From Rhodospirillales bacterium (GTDB taxonomy: Bacteria > Pseudomonadota > Alphaproteobacteria > Rhodospirillales > Defluviicoccaceae): a DNA stretch of 5,269 nucleotides. The translations under genes were made by a program, and so were the position numbers. Of this stretch, positions 5,230 through 5,269 are shown piece after piece; position 1 is the first letter of the stretch; each line of letters begins with the position of its first letter. The notes below the pieces were generated by a model. The model worked only from the letters and a program-made list of their open reading frames with translations. It had not been told where the DNA came from and did no database searches. The DNA lies in assembly GCA_030622775.1 (NCBI GenBank), contig JAUXFS010000177.1:1-5269 (forward strand). Reading direction: 5' to 3'.

Positions 5230-5269
5230 TGGTGGGCGCGGCAGGGATTGAACCTGCGACCCCTGCCGT
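5230..5269 (-). tRNA. 3' part of a tRNA gene, cut by the window end; isotype not readable
   Basis: Read on the minus strand, this is the end of a tRNA. The T-stem and loop GCAGG-TTCAATC-CCTGC (5241-5257) is followed by the 3' acceptor strand CGCGCCC (5234-5240), discriminator A (5233) and an encoded CCA (5230-5232). The 5' acceptor strand should then be GGGCGCG. Upstream lie a short variable region (GGGTC) and the 3' side of the anticodon stem (GGCAG). The anticodon falls just beyond base 5269. The AC-GGCAG-GGGTC context resembles tRNA-Val(GAC) of alphaproteobacteria, but this is a guess. The tRNA ends 17 bp from the hemerythrin relic. Confidence 0.88.

Noticed and set aside
5213..5269. tRNA 3' end as an integration attachment site
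   Set aside because: No integrase gene and no second copy of the tRNA end is visible in the window, so there is no support beyond the presence of a tRNA.

Overview
The window reads as chromosomal DNA of a high-GC Gram-negative bacterium, most likely an alphaproteobacterium of the Rhodospirillales type. That placement is an inference from GC-rich codon use, from the mix of genes (PAS/GGDEF/EAL signalling, phenylacetate catabolism, a hemerythrin relic, a DUF2934-like protein) and from protein resemblance recalled without a search. Nothing points to phage or plasmid DNA. The window is almost fully packed with genes, and both ends cut through a gene.

Layout from left to right: (1) 1-1401 (+), the C-terminal part of a cyclic-di-GMP signalling protein with a degenerate GGDEF domain and an apparently intact EAL phosphodiesterase domain. 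(2) 1412-2017 (-), paaY, a hexapeptide-repeat thioesterase, convergent with the first gene and only 10 bp from it. (3) 2018-2182, a divergent control region with a CCGAC-G-GTCGG inverted repeat. (4) 2183-2980 (+), paaG, the ring-epoxide isomerase of phenylacetyl-CoA catabolism. (5) 2981-3169, a convergent gap almost filled by a 147-bp structured element with 18-bp imperfect terminal inverted repeats. (6) 3170-4042 (-), hisG, long-form ATP phosphoribosyltransferase. (7) 4043-4311, a divergent control region with a duplicated leader and ribosome-binding segment, an AT-rich promoter zone and a perfect 12-bp palindrome. (8) 4312-4926 (+), a three-repeat DUF2934-like protein with an exact 66-residue period. 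(9) 4980-5212 (+), a frameshifted and shortened bacteriohemerythrin-like gene. (10) 5230-5269 (-), the 3' part of a tRNA gene with an encoded CCA end.

PaaY and PaaG belong to the same pathway. PaaG converts ring-1,2-epoxyphenylacetyl-CoA to oxepin-CoA. PaaY is known as a salvage thioesterase that removes dead-end CoA thioesters formed when the pathway stalls. Their head-to-head arrangement around one inverted repeat suggests joint control. The other genes (c-di-GMP turnover, histidine synthesis, the DUF2934-like protein, the hemerythrin relic, the tRNA) show no obvious functional link.

The points most worth a second look are the inverted-repeat element between paaG and hisG, the regular 66-residue triplication in the DUF2934-like protein, and the hemerythrin-like gene, whose reading frame breaks at a C-CCG-GGT heptamer and which seems to lack the middle metal-binding helices. 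I found no clearly new multi-gene system.
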